64,000 bases of DNA, taken from Microbacterium stercoris. GTDB lineage: Bacteria; Actinomycetota; Actinomycetes; Actinomycetales; Microbacteriaceae. Both the position numbers and the translations under genes were made by a program. Shown in pieces: positions 1 to 9,141 of the stretch (positions are counted from its first letter, which is position 1; each line of letters starts with the position of its first letter). The stretch lies in the NCBI RefSeq assembly GCF_017592545.1, contig NZ_JAGFOA010000008.1:1-64000 (forward strand), written 5' to 3'. A model generated the notes under the pieces. It saw only the letters and a list, made by a program, of their open reading frames with translations, was not told where the DNA came from and did no database searches.

Positions 1-52
1 GGTGGGGGCGGGGGGGTCAGGCTGCCGGGGGTCGGGGCCCGGGGGAGTTTGG

Positions 53-198
53 GCGTTTCGACTTCCTGCGCTCGCAGGGCTCGCTTCGGTCGCTCAACGA
101 GCGCCGGGGTCGGGCTGCCGGGGGTCGGGCCTTCGCGAGGGCTTTGGGCGTTTCGACTTCCTGCGCTCGCAGAGCTCGCTTCGGTCGCTCAACGAGCG
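53..198. repeat. two copies of dispersed repeat (reverse orientation)
   Basis: Two 51-bp copies lie at 53-103 and 148-198. Each starts GCGTTTCGACTTCCTGCGCT and ends CTCAACGAGCG. They are a longer variant of the dispersed repeat found throughout the window, read in reverse orientation. The surrounding 1-267 is G-rich intergenic DNA in which I see no credible gene. Confidence 0.8.
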
Positions 199-267
199 GG
201 GGGTGGGGGAGCCGGGGGTGGGGGTGCCGGGGGTCAGAGGCCGGCGGGGGGGTGCGGTGCCGGGGGG

Positions 268-882
268 TCAGGCTGCCGGGGGCTCGTAGCGGGCGAAGGC
301 GGAGCGGAAGATGAAGGCCGCGACGTAGGCGCCGAAGGCGATGCCGATGGTCGCGAGCAGGAAGGTCAGCGCGGGGAAGATCACGCACAGGGCGACCGCC
401 GTGGCCGGCAGCAGCACCACGAAGAGGGTGCGCAGCGGCTCGGCGGCAGGCAGCAGCAGCGCGTTGCGCAGCGTGGTGCCGAGCGGCGACTGGAACCGCG
501 CCACCAGCGCCATGCCGAACAGGAACGCCGCGAACAGGTAGGCGGCGCCGAGGAACGACAGGATGGCGGCGCCCAGGCCGATCACCGACTCACCGGCGAA
601 CCAGAACACGCCGCTGAACGCCAGGGCCACGGCGGGAACCAGCGTGGCCGCGGCGATCGTGGTGGCGCGCACGGCGTTGGGCAGCAGCGCCGCGAAGAAG
701 TCGCGCACGGGGCGGCCCTGCTCGTCGTCGGAGTAGCGCATGGTGACCTCGAACAGCGCGCTGGTGGCAGCGCCGATGGTCACGATCGGCAGGCACAGGA
801 TCAGGTAGAGCACGTTGAGCATCACGAACGTCAGGAAGTTCGTGATGCCGCCGAGCACGCGCCCGTCTGGGTCGATGGCCAT
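268..882 (-). CDS. DUF624 (YesL-like) membrane protein
   Basis: A 204-residue hydrophobic protein with about five membrane segments. It starts MAIDPDGRVLGGITNFLTFV and carries the early LPIVTIGAATSALF stretch typical of the DUF624/YesL family. Such proteins usually sit beside sugar ABC importers and carbohydrate regulators; their molecular role is not established. The ATG shares one base with the stop codon of the upstream LacI gene (TGATG at 880-884), so the two are probably translationally coupled. Its link to the divergent glycosidase operon is inferred from position. No importer subunits are adjacent, which is unusual for this family. Confidence 0.8.
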   Translation of the reverse strand: MAIDPDGRVLGGITNFLTFVMLNVLYLILCLPIVTIGAATSALFEVTMRYSDDEQGRPVRDFFAALLPNAVRATTIAAATLVPAVALAFSGVFWFAGESVIGLGAAILSFLGAAYLFAAFLFGMALVARFQSPLGTTLRNALLLPAAEPLRTLFVVLLPATAVALCVIFPALTFLLATIGIAFGAYVAAFIFRSAFARYEPPAA

Positions 883-1865
883 CAGCGCTCGTGGGTCGTG
901 AGCGTCGGGGGGATGAGCCGCACGCCGGGCTGACGGGCGCCCCCCAGCATCTCGGTGATCGCGTCCGCGGCCGCCGTGCCCATCGCGAAGGCGGGCACGG
1001 CGATGCTCTCGGTGAGCGTCGGCACCGAGAGCGCGACGTTCTCGGGGCACAGGGCGACGACGGCGGGCTTCTCGGCCGAGTGCAGGCCGAGCTCGACGAG
1101 GCGCGCGACCAGGTGGGGGAGGGCCGCCTCGTTGTGGATGAAGAATCCCGTGATCGACGGATCCTCGGCGAGGATCGCATCGAGCGCGTCCACGGCGTCG
1201 GCGCCCGCCGGGCAGGGATGCACCGATCCGACGACCTTCTCGGAGGCGCACGCCTCGGCGAAACCGCGATCGCGGCGGTCGGCGTACGAGGTGTGGCGAG
1301 TCATGACCTCCTCGGGCGAGCCGAGCAGCGCGATGCGCTTGTGCCCGAGTTCGGCGAGGTGGGAGACGGCCATCCAGCCGGCGCCCTCGAAGTCGAAGTC
1401 GACGCACGGCAGGTTGCGGCGCCCCGCCGGCAGGCCGATGAGCACCGAGGGCTGCTCGAGCTGCGAGAGCGCGGCGATGCGCGGGTCGTCCGACTCGATG
1501 TCCATCACGAGCAGCGCGTCGACCATCGATCCCCGCGCGACGCGCTCGATGCCGTGCGCGTCATCGCCCGTGAGCAGCAGGATGTCGTAGCCGCGCGTGC
1601 GCATCTGCGTGACGACGCCCGTGACGATCTCCATCACGACGTGCACGTCGACGCCGGGACGCAGCGGCGCCTGCAGGCCGATGACGTTGGTCGACGACGA
1701 GGCGAGCGAGCGCGCCGCCTGGTGGGGCTGGAATCCGAGCGCGTCGATCGCGGCCTCCACGCGCTCGCGGGTGGCGGGCGAGATCGACCGCTTGCCGCTC
1801 ATGGCGTAGGAGACCGTCGAGATCGAGACGCCCGCCTTCTCGGCGACATCGGCGATGGTCACCAT
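882..1865 (-). CDS. LacI-family transcriptional regulator
   Basis: A 327-residue cytoplasmic repressor. Residues 1-55 are a LacI helix-turn-helix and hinge helix (TIADVAEKAGVSISTVSYAM, then ARSLAS). The rest is a periplasmic-binding-protein-like sensor domain. A GGAG lies 6 nt before the ATG. It is divergent from the GH42-GH31-GH3 operon, and two identical GAAGCGCTTC palindromes lie in the shared promoter region. It therefore probably represses both itself and the glycosidase genes, released by a sugar derived from xyloglucan or galactosides. The effector is unknown. Confidence 0.93.
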   Translation of the reverse strand: MVTIADVAEKAGVSISTVSYAMSGKRSISPATRERVEAAIDALGFQPHQAARSLASSSTNVIGLQAPLRPGVDVHVVMEIVTGVVTQMRTRGYDILLLTGDDAHGIERVARGSMVDALLVMDIESDDPRIAALSQLEQPSVLIGLPAGRRNLPCVDFDFEGAGWMAVSHLAELGHKRIALLGSPEEVMTRHTSYADRRDRGFAEACASEKVVGSVHPCPAGADAVDALDAILAEDPSITGFFIHNEAALPHLVARLVELGLHSAEKPAVVALCPENVALSVPTLTESIAVPAFAMGTAAADAITEMLGGARQPGVRLIPPTLTTHER

Positions 1866-1899
1866 CGTGAACTCCGTCCTTGGAAATCCGTCTCAACCT

Positions 1900-1950
1900 A
1901 GTATATGGTCCCGTTGTTGAAGCGCTTCGATAGAATTGCAGAAGCGCTTC
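1900..1950. promoter_or_regulatory. twin LacI-type operators in a divergent promoter region
   Basis: The palindrome GAAGCGCTTC occurs exactly at 1919-1928 and 1941-1950, each followed by GA, with centres 22 bp apart (about two helical turns). The CpG-centred core is typical of LacI-family operators. TATACT on the minus strand (1900-1905) is a good -10 for the lacI-type gene and places the first palindrome at its -35. TAGAAT (1931-1936) between the palindromes could serve the plus-strand operon. Confidence 0.75.
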
Positions 1951-1973
1951 GAAATCTGACGATGGAGTCTTCG

Positions 1974-3974
1974 ATGACCGGTGCCGTGCCCCCTTCCGCG
2001 GGCGACGCCTTTGCCCGCCTGGCGGCCGATCGCGGCATCCTCTTCGGCGGTGACTACAACCCCGAGCAGTGGCCCCGCGAGGTGTGGCTCGAGGATGTGG
2101 CGCTGATGCGGCAGGCGGGCGTGAATCTCGTCACGGTCGGCGTCTTCAGCTGGTCGACCATCGAGCCCACCCCCGGCGCGCGGGAGTTCGGCTGGCTGGA
2201 TGAGATCCTCGATCTGCTGCACCAGAACGGCATCGCGGTCGACCTCGCCACCCCGACCGCCTCGCCGCCGCCGTGGATGGGCGTCGATCATCCGGAGACC
2301 CTGCCGGTCACCGCCGACGGCGTGCGTCTGTCGCCCGGATCGCGCAACCAGTTCGCGCCGTCGTCGCGCGTTTACCGCGAGGCGGCTCTCGCGATCGCTA
2401 CCGACCTTGCCGCCCGCTACGCCGCCCACCCCGCCGTGCGCATGTGGCATGTGGGCAACGAGTACGGCCAGATCGACTTCGGCCCCGAGGCGGCGCGGGC
2501 GTTCCGCGCGTGGCTGCGCGCACGCTACGGCGACATCGCGACCCTCAACGCGGCATGGGACACCCGCGTCTGGTCGCAGGGCTACCGCGACTTCGACGAC
2601 ATCACGCCCCCGCGCACGGCGCCCTACCTGCTGAACCCCGCCGCGACGCTCGACTTCCACCGCTTCACGTCTGACGAGCTCAAGGCCTGCTTCGTCGAGC
2701 AGCGCGATGCGATCCGGGCCTCCGGCGCCACGCAGCCGGTGACCACCAACCTCATGGGCTTCTTCGACCTCGTCGACGGCTGGGACTGGGCGCCCGAGCT
2801 CGACGTCGTCTCCGACGACCAGTACCCGGATCCCGCCGACCCGCACAGCCCGCAGAAGATCGCGCTGGTGCAGGATCTGATCCGCTCGCTCGGTGGCGGA
2901 CGCCCCTGGATGCTGATGGAGCAGGCCGCGAGCGCGGTGTCGTGGCGCCCGCACAACCTGCCGAAGTCGCCCGAGCGGATGCGGCTCGACTCGCTGCAGG
3001 CCGTGGCCCGAGGTGCCGACGGCGTGGCCTTCTTCCAGTGGCGCCAGGCCCGCGCGGGCGCCGAGCGCTTCCACTCCTCGATGCTGCCGCACGCCGGCGC
3101 CGACACCGACGCGTTCCGCGGCATCGAGCGCCTCGGCGCCGATCTCGCGCGGCTCGGCGAGGTGACGGGCGGGCGCGTCCAGGCGCCCGTGGCGATCCTG
3201 TTCGACTGGCAGGGGTGGTGGGCTGCCAAGGAGCCCGCGCGCCCGACCACGCGCCACGACACGATCGATCAGCTCGAGCGCTGGCACGCCGAGCTGTGGC
3301 GCCGCGGCATCGCGGCCGACCTCGTCAGGCCCGGCGCCGACCTCACCTCGTACCGCGCGGTGCTGGTGCCGCACAGCTACATCCTCGAAGCGGATGCCGC
3401 CTCGCAGCTCGAGAAGGCGGCGGCCGCCGGCATCCGGATCGTCGTGGGCCCGTTCTCGGGCGTCGCCGATGCGCACGGGGCGATCCTCACCGGGCGCTCG
3501 CCCGTGCCGATCCGGGAGCTGGTGGGGGTGAGCGGCGAGGAGTGGGTCGGCCTGCCCGACGGCGGCGTCTCGCTCAGCGACGGCACACGCGCCGAGATCA
3601 TCGCCGAGCGCCTGCGCAGCGACGGCGCTGAGGTGCTCGCGAGCTTCGCCGAAGGCGACCTCGCCGGCCGCCCCGCCGTGACGCGGCACGGCGACGTCTG
3701 GTACCTCGGCACCGTGGCCGACGCCGCGCTCGCCGCGGTGCTCGACCAGGCGCTCGCCGGCATCGAGGGCGTGCTCGGCGACCAACCGCTGCCCGCCGGC
3801 CTCGAGGCGGTGCGCCGCGGCGACGCGCTCTTCCTCCTCAACCACGCAGACTCCACGGCCCACGTGGCCGTGCCCGAGGGATCCGAGGATCTCCTGACGG
3901 GACACACGACAGGCCCGACCGCGGCGATCGCCGCAGGCGGAGCGATGGTGCTCATCGAAAGGCGCACGAAGTGA
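1974..3974 (+). CDS. GH42 beta-galactosidase
   Basis: A 666-residue cytoplasmic glycosidase; no signal peptide is seen. The family-42 N-terminus GGDYNPEQWP is followed by a TIM barrel. WHVGNEYG supplies the likely acid/base Glu, and WMLMEQAAS the likely nucleophile Glu. A trimerisation domain and a beta domain follow. I chose ATG 1974 because GGAG lies 6 nt upstream; the earlier in-frame GTG (1905) and ATG (1962) lack a ribosome site. The stop overlaps the next gene's GTG by 4 nt. Beside an alpha-xylosidase and a GH3 enzyme it probably removes galactose from galactosylated xyloglucan oligosaccharides. Arabinogalactan or galacto-oligosaccharides are alternatives. Confidence 0.92.
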   Translation: MTGAVPPSAGDAFARLAADRGILFGGDYNPEQWPREVWLEDVALMRQAGVNLVTVGVFSWSTIEPTPGAREFGWLDEILDLLHQNGIAVDLATPTASPPPWMGVDHPETLPVTADGVRLSPGSRNQFAPSSRVYREAALAIATDLAARYAAHPAVRMWHVGNEYGQIDFGPEAARAFRAWLRARYGDIATLNAAWDTRVWSQGYRDFDDITPPRTAPYLLNPAATLDFHRFTSDELKACFVEQRDAIRASGATQPVTTNLMGFFDLVDGWDWAPELDVVSDDQYPDPADPHSPQKIALVQDLIRSLGGGRPWMLMEQAASAVSWRPHNLPKSPERMRLDSLQAVARGADGVAFFQWRQARAGAERFHSSMLPHAGADTDAFRGIERLGADLARLGEVTGGRVQAPVAILFDWQGWWAAKEPARPTTRHDTIDQLERWHAELWRRGIAADLVRPGADLTSYRAVLVPHSYILEADAASQLEKAAAAGIRIVVGPFSGVADAHGAILTGRSPVPIRELVGVSGEEWVGLPDGGVSLSDGTRAEIIAERLRSDGAEVLASFAEGDLAGRPAVTRHGDVWYLGTVADAALAAVLDQALAGIEGVLGDQPLPAGLEAVRRGDALFLLNHADSTAHVAVPEGSEDLLTGHTTGPTAAIAAGGAMVLIERRTK

Positions 3975-6271
3975 AGTTCACCGATGGCTACTGGCTGACA
4001 CGGCCCGGCATCACGCCGCTGTTCGCCCAGCAGGTCGACGACATCCGCATCGACGAGGCGGCGGGCACCATGACCGTGTTCGCCCCCACCGTCGCGGTGC
4101 GCGAGCGCGGGGATACCCTCAACCGCCCGATGTTCACGCTGACGTTCTCGTCGCCCGCCGAAGGCGTCGTCAAGGTGCGGGTGCAGCGCCATCAGGGTGC
4201 CGTGCACCGCGGACCCGACTTCCAGAAGTTCGAGGACGCGTCCTTCCGTCCCACGATCTCGCTCACCGAAACGGAGGGGGTGCTCGAGGCCGGCGACCTG
4301 CGCGTGCGCGTGCAGCGCGACGGATCCTGGAACTTCTCGTTCGAGCAGGGCGAGACGGTGCTGACGACGTCGCTACCGCGATCCGTCGGCCACATGACCG
4401 GCAACGGCCACGAGGCGCCGGCGTCGACGTGGGTGCACCAGCAGCTCTCGATCGAGCCGGGCGAGCGCGTCTACGGCCTGGGCGAGCGGTTCGGCGCCTT
4501 CACCAAGAACGGCCAGGTCGTCGACTCGTGGAACGCCGACGGCGGCACCTCGAGCGAGCAGTCCTACAAGAGCGTGCCGTTCTACCTGACGAGCCGCGGC
4601 TACGGCGTCTTCGTCGACGATCCGTCGGCGGTGTCGTTCGAGGTCGGATCCGAGGTCAACTCGCGCGTGCAGTTCTCGGTCGAGGGCGAGACGCTCGACT
4701 ACTACGTCTTCGCCGGCCCCACGCCCAAGGACGTCCTTGCCCGCTACACCGCGCTGACCGGCCGCCCGGCGAAGCTGCCCGCGTGGTCGTTCGGCCTGTG
4801 GCTGACCACCTCGTTCACCGCCGCCTACGACGAGGCGAGCGTGAATGAGTTCGTCGACGGCATGGCCGAGCGCGACATCCCGCTGTCGGTGTTCCACTTC
4901 GACTGCTTCTGGATGCGCGAGTTCCAGTGGACCGACTTCGAATGGGATGAGCGCACGTTCCCGGATCCGGAGGGCCAGCTCGCGCGCCTGCACGACCGCG
5001 GCCTGCGGGTGTCGGCCTGGATCAACTCGTACATCGCCCAGCGCTCGCGCCTGTTCGCGGAGGCCGCCGAGAAGGGGTACCTGCTCAAGCGCACGGACGG
5101 ATCCGTCTGGCAGTGGGACATGTGGCAGGCCGGCATGGGCCTCGTCGACTTCACCAACCCCGAGGCGACCGAGTGGTACGTCGCGCACCTCGTGCGTCTG
5201 ATGAAGCAGGGCGTCGACACGTTCAAGACCGACTTCGGCGAGCGCATCCCGAGCACGGGGGTCGTCTGGCACGACGGATCCGATCCGGCGCGTATGCACA
5301 ACTACTACCCGCACCTCTATAACGAGGCGGTGTTCCGGGCGCTCGAGCAGCACTACGGCGTCGATAACGCGATCGTCTTCGCGCGCTCGGCGACCGCGGG
5401 CGGCCAGCAGTTCCCCGTGCACTGGGGCGGCGACTGCGACTCGACCTACGCGTCGATGGCCGAGTCGCTGCGCGGCGGTCTGTCGCTCGCACTCAGCGGC
5501 TTCGGCTACTGGAGCCACGACATCGGCGGCTTCGAGGGCACCCCCGATCCGGGCGTCTTCAAGCGCTGGCTGGCCTTCGGGCTGCTGTCGTCGCACTCGC
5601 GCCTGCACGGATCCGACACGGTGCGGGTGCCGTGGGCCTTCGACGAGGAGGCGGTGGATGTCGCCCGCCGCTTCACGAAGCTCAAGATGACGCTGATGCC
5701 CTACCTCGCCGGCATCGCCGAGCAGGCTCCCGCGACCGGCACGCCGATGATGCGCCCGATGGTGCTCGAGTTCCCCGACGATCGCGGCGGCTTCGACGCC
5801 GACGGCCAGTACATGCTGGGCGACGCGCTGCTCGTGGCGCCGGTGTTCACGGCCGACGGATCGGTCGAGTACTACCTGCCCGAGGGCCTCTGGACCTCGC
5901 TGCTCGACGGCTCCGTGCAGGACGGGCGCCGCTGGGTGCGCGAGACGCACGGCTTCGACTCGGTGCCGCTGCGCGTGCGCCCCGGCACCGTGCTGCCGAT
6001 CGGCGCGCGCGACGACCGGCCCGACTACGAGTGGGCGGAGGATGTCACCCTCGCCTGCTTCGAGCTGCCCGATGGCTACGACCGGGTCACGACCGTGCCC
6101 GGCTTCGAGGGCCCCTCGACGTCGTTCCGCGTGCGCCGCGTCGGCGACGAGATCATCGCGTCCTCCGACGACGCCACCGCCGGATGGTCGCTGCTCGTCG
6201 GCGACCAGCTGGTCGACACGAACACCGCGGGCGAGATCCGCATCACCCTGACCCCGGAGGAGTCCGCATGA
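3971..6271 (+). CDS. yicI: GH31 alpha-xylosidase
   Basis: A 766-residue protein, almost the same length as E. coli YicI, which releases alpha-linked xylose from xyloglucan oligosaccharides such as isoprimeverose. The YicI-type segment DCFWMREFQWTDFEWDERTF is followed by FKTDFGERIP around residue 418, whose Asp is the expected nucleophile. WGGDCDSTY carries the expected acid/base Asp. The GTG start lies in a GTGA overlap with the GH42 gene, and the stop overlaps the GH3 start (ATGA), so this is one tightly coupled operon. No secretion signal is present, so substrates must be imported as oligosaccharides. Confidence 0.93.
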   Translation: MKFTDGYWLTRPGITPLFAQQVDDIRIDEAAGTMTVFAPTVAVRERGDTLNRPMFTLTFSSPAEGVVKVRVQRHQGAVHRGPDFQKFEDASFRPTISLTETEGVLEAGDLRVRVQRDGSWNFSFEQGETVLTTSLPRSVGHMTGNGHEAPASTWVHQQLSIEPGERVYGLGERFGAFTKNGQVVDSWNADGGTSSEQSYKSVPFYLTSRGYGVFVDDPSAVSFEVGSEVNSRVQFSVEGETLDYYVFAGPTPKDVLARYTALTGRPAKLPAWSFGLWLTTSFTAAYDEASVNEFVDGMAERDIPLSVFHFDCFWMREFQWTDFEWDERTFPDPEGQLARLHDRGLRVSAWINSYIAQRSRLFAEAAEKGYLLKRTDGSVWQWDMWQAGMGLVDFTNPEATEWYVAHLVRLMKQGVDTFKTDFGERIPSTGVVWHDGSDPARMHNYYPHLYNEAVFRALEQHYGVDNAIVFARSATAGGQQFPVHWGGDCDSTYASMAESLRGGLSLALSGFGYWSHDIGGFEGTPDPGVFKRWLAFGLLSSHSRLHGSDTVRVPWAFDEEAVDVARRFTKLKMTLMPYLAGIAEQAPATGTPMMRPMVLEFPDDRGGFDADGQYMLGDALLVAPVFTADGSVEYYLPEGLWTSLLDGSVQDGRRWVRETHGFDSVPLRVRPGTVLPIGARDDRPDYEWAEDVTLACFELPDGYDRVTTVPGFEGPSTSFRVRRVGDEIIASSDDATAGWSLLVGDQLVDTNTAGEIRITLTPEESA

Positions 6272-8763
6272 GCGCGTTCCGCGACGTCTCGCTGCCCCTG
6301 ACCGAGCGCGCGCAGGATCTGCTCGCGCAGCTGACCGCGGATGAGCGCATCGCGATGCTGCACCAGGCGGCGCCCGCGATCGAGCGTCTCGGAGTGAGCG
6401 AGTTCCGCACGGGCTGCGAGGCGCTGCACGGCGCGGCCTGGCTCGGCACCGCCACCGTCTTTCCCCAGCCCGTGGGGCTGGCGGCGACCTGGGACACCGC
6501 CGCCATCGAGGCCGTGGGCGAGGTCGCCGCGACCGAGGTGCGCGCGAAGCGCGCCGAGAACCCGCTGGTGAGCCTCAACGTCTGGGCGCCGGTCGTGAAC
6601 ACGCTGCGTCATCCCGCGTGGGGACGCAACGAGGAGGGCTACTCCGAGGACGCGCACATCACCGGGCACTTCGGCGCGGCCTACTCGCGGGGCCTGCGCG
6701 GATCGCACGAGCGCGTCTGGCGCACCGTGCCCGCGCTGAAGCACTTCCTGGCGTACTCGAACGAGACCGACCGCTCGACCACGTCGAGCGAGATGTCGCT
6801 GCGCACCCTCCACGAGGAGGAGCTGCCCGCCTTCCGCGAGGCCATCGAGCACGGCGTCGCCGGCGGCATGATGCTCGCCTACAACCGGGTCAACGGCACC
6901 GCCGCGCACACCCAGCCCGAGCTCGTCGCCGAGGCGCGCAGCTGGTCGGACGAGTCGATCGCGATCGTCTCGGATGCCGGTGCTCCGACCTTCCTCGCCG
7001 AGCTGCAGCGCGAGGTGGCCGACAAGGCCGAGGGCGCCGCCAAGCTGATCCGGTCGGGTCTGGACTCCTTCACCGACGACGACGCGAACGCGGAGCCCAC
7101 GACGTCCGCGATCCGCGAGGCGCTCGCCAAGGGACTGCTGACGGAGGCCGACATCGACCGCGCCGTGCTGCGCCTGCTCGAGATGCGGATCCGCTCCGGC
7201 GAGTTCGACGGCGACGCCGATCCGTATGCGGGCATCACCGCCGCCGACATCGACGCGCCCGCCTCGCGCGAGCTCGCCCGCGAGGTCGTGGGCAAGTCGG
7301 TCGTTGTGCTGCGCAACGACGCCCAGGTGCTGCCGCTCGCGGATCCGCGCCGGATCGCCGTGGTCGGCCCGCTCGCCGACGCCGTGCTCACCGACTGGTA
7401 CGCCGGCACGCCCCCCTACTCGGTGGGCATCGCCGCGGGCCTCGCCGCGCGCTATCCCGACGCGCGGGTCGACGTCGTCAGCGGCGCCGACACCGTGGCC
7501 CTGCGCGCGTCGAACGGACGCTACGTGCGCAGCGACGGCGACGGATCCGTGGTGATCGCCGACGCGCCTGCCGCCTCCGAGGAGGCGCTGTTCGACTTCG
7601 CCGACTGGGGCGACGGCATCCTGGTCATCCGCTCGCAGGCCTCGGGTCGTCTGCTCACCGGCGGGGCGTGGCCCCTGCGCGCCGACGCGACGCGCGTGGG
7701 CGGCTGGATCGCGCAGGAGAGCTTCCGTCGTGTGGTGCACGCCGACGGCACGTGGTCGCTGCTGCACCTCGGCTCGGGGCGCTGGCTGCGCACGCTGCGC
7801 GACTCGGGTCTGCTCGTCGCCGACGGGGTGACCGAGAACCAGGCCGAGCGCTTCACGCCGCGTGTGGTGCGCTCGGGCCACGCGGCCGTCGCCGCGGCCG
7901 CTGCGGAAGCCGACGTTGTGGTCGTGGCGGTGGGCAACGACCCGCACCTCGCCGGACGCGAGACCGAGGATCGCCCGCACATCCTGCTGCCGCAGTCGCA
8001 GGTCGAGATCTGGCAGACCGCGCGCGAGGCCGGCGCCCGCGCCGTGCTGACCGTTGTCTCGAGCTACCCGTACGTGCTCGGCGAGGGTGTGCGCGACGCC
8101 GAGACCGTCATCTGGTCGAGCCACGGCGGGCAGGACCTCGGCCACGGCATCGCCGACGTGCTCTCGGGCGATCGCGAGCCGTCGGGCCGCCTCGCCCAGT
8201 CGTGGCCCGCCGACGCCGCGCAGGCCGGCGACCTCTTCGACTACGACACCCTGCGTCAGCAGGCGACGTACCGTCACCAGCCCGGATCCTTCACCTTCCC
8301 GTTCGGACACGGCCTGACCTACACGTCGGTCTCGTATGACTCGATCTCGCTGTCGGCGGGATCGGTGAACGCCCCGGAGGTCACACTCCGCCATCCGGGG
8401 TTCTTGCCCCGGGCACACGAGTCGGTGGTGACGGCTCGTGTGTCCGTGGCGAACTCGGGCTCTCGGGCAGCCGAGGAGCTTGTGCAGGTGTACGCGCTGC
8501 GCTCGGACGAGGGCGCGCCGCTGCGGCTGCTGCTCGCGTTCGAGCGCGTGCGCCTCGAGCCCGGCGAGACCCGCGAGGTCGAGCTGTCGTTCGCCGTGGA
8601 GCGCCTCGCGACGTGGGACTCCGAGGTGCGCCTGCCGGATGCCCCGAGCGACTGGCTGCACGAGGGCGGCCTGCGCGTGCGCCCCGGCACGTACCGCATC
8701 GCCGCCGGCTCCTCCTCGCAGGCGCTGCCCGTGGAGGCCGAGCTGACCGTCGCCGCGCGCTGA
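6268..8763 (+). CDS. GH3 beta-glucosidase/xylosidase with a beta-trefoil-like insertion
   Basis: An 831-residue GH3 enzyme. The N-terminal barrel carries KHF (about residue 158) and IVSDAGAP, whose Asp (about 236) is the expected nucleophile. A GH3 C-terminal alpha/beta domain holds GNDPHLAGRETEDRP, and a fibronectin-III-like end follows. Residues about 405-535 interrupt the C-terminal domain with segments such as VALRASNGRYVRSDGDG and GTWSLLHLGSGRWLRTL, which resemble a fascin-type beta-trefoil. PA14 domains are known to insert at a comparable place in other GH3 enzymes. GGAGG lies 7 nt before the ATG. It probably cleaves the glucan backbone or beta-xylosides after the two upstream enzymes have acted; exact substrate unknown. 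Confidence 0.88.
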   Translation: MSAFRDVSLPLTERAQDLLAQLTADERIAMLHQAAPAIERLGVSEFRTGCEALHGAAWLGTATVFPQPVGLAATWDTAAIEAVGEVAATEVRAKRAENPLVSLNVWAPVVNTLRHPAWGRNEEGYSEDAHITGHFGAAYSRGLRGSHERVWRTVPALKHFLAYSNETDRSTTSSEMSLRTLHEEELPAFREAIEHGVAGGMMLAYNRVNGTAAHTQPELVAEARSWSDESIAIVSDAGAPTFLAELQREVADKAEGAAKLIRSGLDSFTDDDANAEPTTSAIREALAKGLLTEADIDRAVLRLLEMRIRSGEFDGDADPYAGITAADIDAPASRELAREVVGKSVVVLRNDAQVLPLADPRRIAVVGPLADAVLTDWYAGTPPYSVGIAAGLAARYPDARVDVVSGADTVALRASNGRYVRSDGDGSVVIADAPAASEEALFDFADWGDGILVIRSQASGRLLTGGAWPLRADATRVGGWIAQESFRRVVHADGTWSLLHLGSGRWLRTLRDSGLLVADGVTENQAERFTPRVVRSGHAAVAAAAAEADVVVVAVGNDPHLAGRETEDRPHILLPQSQVEIWQTAREAGARAVLTVVSSYPYVLGEGVRDAETVIWSSHGGQDLGHGIADVLSGDREPSGRLAQSWPADAAQAGDLFDYDTLRQQATYRHQPGSFTFPFGHGLTYTSVSYDSISLSAGSVNAPEVTLRHPGFLPRAHESVVTARVSVANSGSRAAEELVQVYALRSDEGAPLRLLLAFERVRLEPGETREVELSFAVERLATWDSEVRLPDAPSDWLHEGGLRVRPGTYRIAAGSSSQALPVEAELTVAAR

Positions 8764-8779
8764 GCGGTGGCCCTCGTCC

Positions 8780-9093
8780 CGTTCGCTGAGCGAGCGGAGC
8801 GGGGTGGCGCGGGGCATCTGCCCCTCGTTCGTTGAGCGAGCGCAGCGAGTCGAAACGCGTGTCACGACCCGGGGCTTGAGCCCTGCGGTGGTGTGGGGCG
8901 TCTCGACTCGCTCGTTCCTCGCTCGCTCGACGAGCGAGGGGGGTGGGGTGGCGCGCGGGGCATCTGCCCCTCGTTCGTTGAGCGAGCGGAGCGAGTCGAA
9001 ACGCGTGTCACGACCCGGGACTTGGGCCCTGCGGTGGTGTGGGGCGTCTCGACTCGCTCGTTCCTCGCTCGCTCGACGAGCGAGGGGGGTGTG
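8780..9093. repeat. dispersed-repeat cluster with a 146-bp tandem duplication
   Basis: This fills the 377-bp gap between the GH3 and SNF2 genes; I see no gene in it. A shortened repeat lies near 8780-8803. Two near-identical 146-bp units follow (about 8805-8948 and 8951-9093). Each holds one forward repeat (CTCGTTCGTTGAGCGAGCG...GTCGAAACGC) and one reverse repeat (GCGTCTCGACTCGCTCGTTC...CGACGAGCGAG). The facing copies could form hairpins and might act as terminators after the GH3 gene. Confidence 0.85.
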
Positions 9094-9128
9094 CGGCGAC
9101 CGCGGCGCCGGATGTCCCACCCCGCGCC

Positions 9129-9141
9129 TAGGCTCGATCCG
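9129..9141 (+). promoter_or_regulatory. -10 element for a leaderless start
   Basis: TAGGCT (9129-9134) lies 6 nt before the GTG at 9141, with no Shine-Dalgarno sequence. This fits a leaderless mRNA starting at or just before the start codon. The same TAGGCT, one base, then GATCC arrangement precedes jetA at 13909. Confidence 0.6.

Noticed and set aside
1905..1973. Upstream GTG/ATG starts for the GH42 gene
   Set aside because: They would place the start codon inside the operator region and have no ribosome site, whereas ATG 1974 has GGAG at the right distance.
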